Below, in pieces: positions 63,211-64,000 of a stretch of DNA of 64,000 bases. The position numbers and the translations under genes were made by a program. Source of the stretch: Kordiimonas pumila (GTDB taxonomy: Bacteria; Pseudomonadota; Alphaproteobacteria; Sphingomonadales; Kordiimonadaceae); the NCBI RefSeq assembly GCF_015240255.1, contig NZ_CP061205.1, positions 620,001 to 684,000 of the forward strand, read 5' to 3'. Every line of letters starts with the position of its first letter. Within the stretch, counting starts at the first letter, position 1. The notes under the pieces were generated by a model. That model worked only from the letters and a program-made list of their open reading frames with translations, had not been told where the DNA came from and searched no databases.

Positions 63211-64000
63211 CTACTTTACAGCGTGTAACAGGAACGGGTTTGCGGCCATGCCAACAGTGATGGTGCGCAGATATGTGCCTGTGGCAGCTGTGTATATATC
63301 CAGCGTAGAATGTTCGTTTGCCGCTGCCAGATAGGGTGTTTCACCTGCGGTCAGTTCAATAGAAATGGCAGGAGCGTTTAGGGTGATACGCCGCACAATT
63401 TCTTTTTTAACAGGGTCTAGAACCCACACTTCACTGCCGCCGTATTTATGGTCACCAGGGGCCGCATTCTCGCGCATCAGCGTGTAAACATAGCCATCTT
63501 TATCGTTCGCGGCTATCACCTGCCAACCCGAAGGCCGCCAGCCGGTTGTGCTTTTGTCTGTATCAACAAATGTCCAGCTATTAAGCGGTTTTGGTGTATC
63601 GCTTTTCATATCAACCGCTTGAAGTGCGCCACCAAAGCTTGGAAAATAGGTTATACCGCCAACGGTTACACTTTTCATGAACAGGGGGTTATCATCAATG
63701 TTGTTGAAGGCCTCAGTGGAAGCGCCTCGTTTTGCGATACCAGCATCATTGACGGAAAAAGAAGCCATTGTGCCATTACCGCACAGTGTACTAAAGCCCT
63801 GGGCACCAAGCGGGTAAATAAGGCTACAGCCGGGTATTTGTATATCGCTCATGATTTTGCGGGTTTCAACATCGATGATTGAAACCGAAGCCGCTGGCGT
63901 AAAGTTAAATACCAGCAGAAATTTCTCATTCCCAGTTAATTGCAGGCTGCCTTTTTGTGCAACGGACATGCTGCGTTTGCCGTCTGGCAGTGCAATCTCT
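63211..64000 (-). CDS. Amine dehydrogenase large subunit, C-terminal part (5' end outside window)
   Basis: The frame is open to the window end, where it reads EIALPDGKRSMSVAQKGSLQL, so the start is outside. About 263 residues are visible. They show seven-bladed beta-propeller repeats as in MauB/AauB: NEKFLLVFNFTPAASVSIIDV, PGCSLIYPLGAQGFSTLCGNGTMASF, STTGWRPSGWQVIAANDKDGYVYTLM and STLDIYTAATGTYLRTITVG. The TGWRPxGWQ phrase is a hallmark of the family. The large subunit forms an alpha2beta2 complex with the TTQ subunit encoded three genes downstream. It would be exported to the periplasm, though the signal peptide is not visible. Confidence 0.9.
   Translation of the reverse strand, partial: EIALPDGKRSMSVAQKGSLQLTGNEKFLLVFNFTPAASVSIIDVETRKIMSDIQIPGCSLIYPLGAQGFSTLCGNGTMASFSVNDAGIAKRGASTEAFNNIDDNPLFMKSVTVGGITYFPSFGGALQAVDMKSDTPKPLNSWTFVDTDKSTTGWRPSGWQVIAANDKDGYVYTLMRENAAPGDHKYGGSEVWVLDPVKKEIVRRITLNAPAISIELTAGETPYLAAANEHSTLDIYTAATGTYLRTITVGMAANPFLLHAVK

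Overview
The window looks like the chromosome of a Gram-negative, probably marine, alphaproteobacterium. Five TonB-dependent outer-membrane receptors, two RTX/cadherin-type surface proteins, PAPS-type sulfotransferases and a tryptophan tryptophylquinone (TTQ) amine dehydrogenase cluster point to something near Kordiimonadales/Sphingomonadales. That placement is inference from gene content, not from a marker gene. No tRNA, rRNA or CRISPR array was seen.

Layout. 0-6.2 kb: the C-terminal end of a TonB receptor, a TPR-sulfotransferase, and an opposing betT-csaA pair. 6.4-7.4 kb: a decayed single-ORF DDE insertion sequence with 20-bp inverted repeats. 7.4-13.9 kb: a redox/electrophile-type module: a MoaF/SnoaL-like protein, a YcaC-like hydrolase, a divergent LysR regulator, an azoreductase, a pirin, a frameshifted second pirin and a CPA2 antiporter. 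13.9-15.5 kb: debris containing an integrase tail fused to an IS3 orfA head, an orphan ORF and non-coding DNA. 15.5-23.7 kb: a siderophore-type locus (alpha/beta hydrolase, siderophore receptor, Ntn-hydrolase acylase, AraC regulator) that ends at an XRE gene abutting a beheaded comM.

23.9-34.6 kb: a catabolic module. Two TonB receptors flank a LuxR regulator, a VOC protein, two SDR dehydrogenases, a dihydroxyacetophenone-dioxygenase-like cupin and an acyl-CoA ligase. A perfect 20-bp inverted repeat sits in its divergent promoter. 34.8-38.6 kb: a response regulator convergent with a hybrid histidine kinase that follows an MFS transporter. 38.7-53.2 kb: a sulfotransferase, a 1269-residue RTX protein, a PepSY remnant, an M55 peptidase, a GST and a roughly 2300-residue DUF4347/cadherin/RTX protein with nearly identical internal repeats.

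53.3-64.0 kb (all minus strand): an operon-like array. In transcription order it holds the amine dehydrogenase large subunit (cut by the window edge), mauE, mauD, the TTQ small subunit, two monohaem cytochromes c, a TonB receptor, an acyl-CoA ligase, an aldehyde dehydrogenase and a second acyl-CoA ligase. Read as a pathway: an amine enters through the outer membrane, is deaminated in the periplasm to an aldehyde with electrons passing to cytochrome c, and the aldehyde is oxidised to an acid and activated with CoA. This is the most distinctive system in the window. Other notable signals are a 25-bp perfect inverted repeat enclosing a start codon (8.07-8.21 kb) and the acylase paired with a siderophore receptor.
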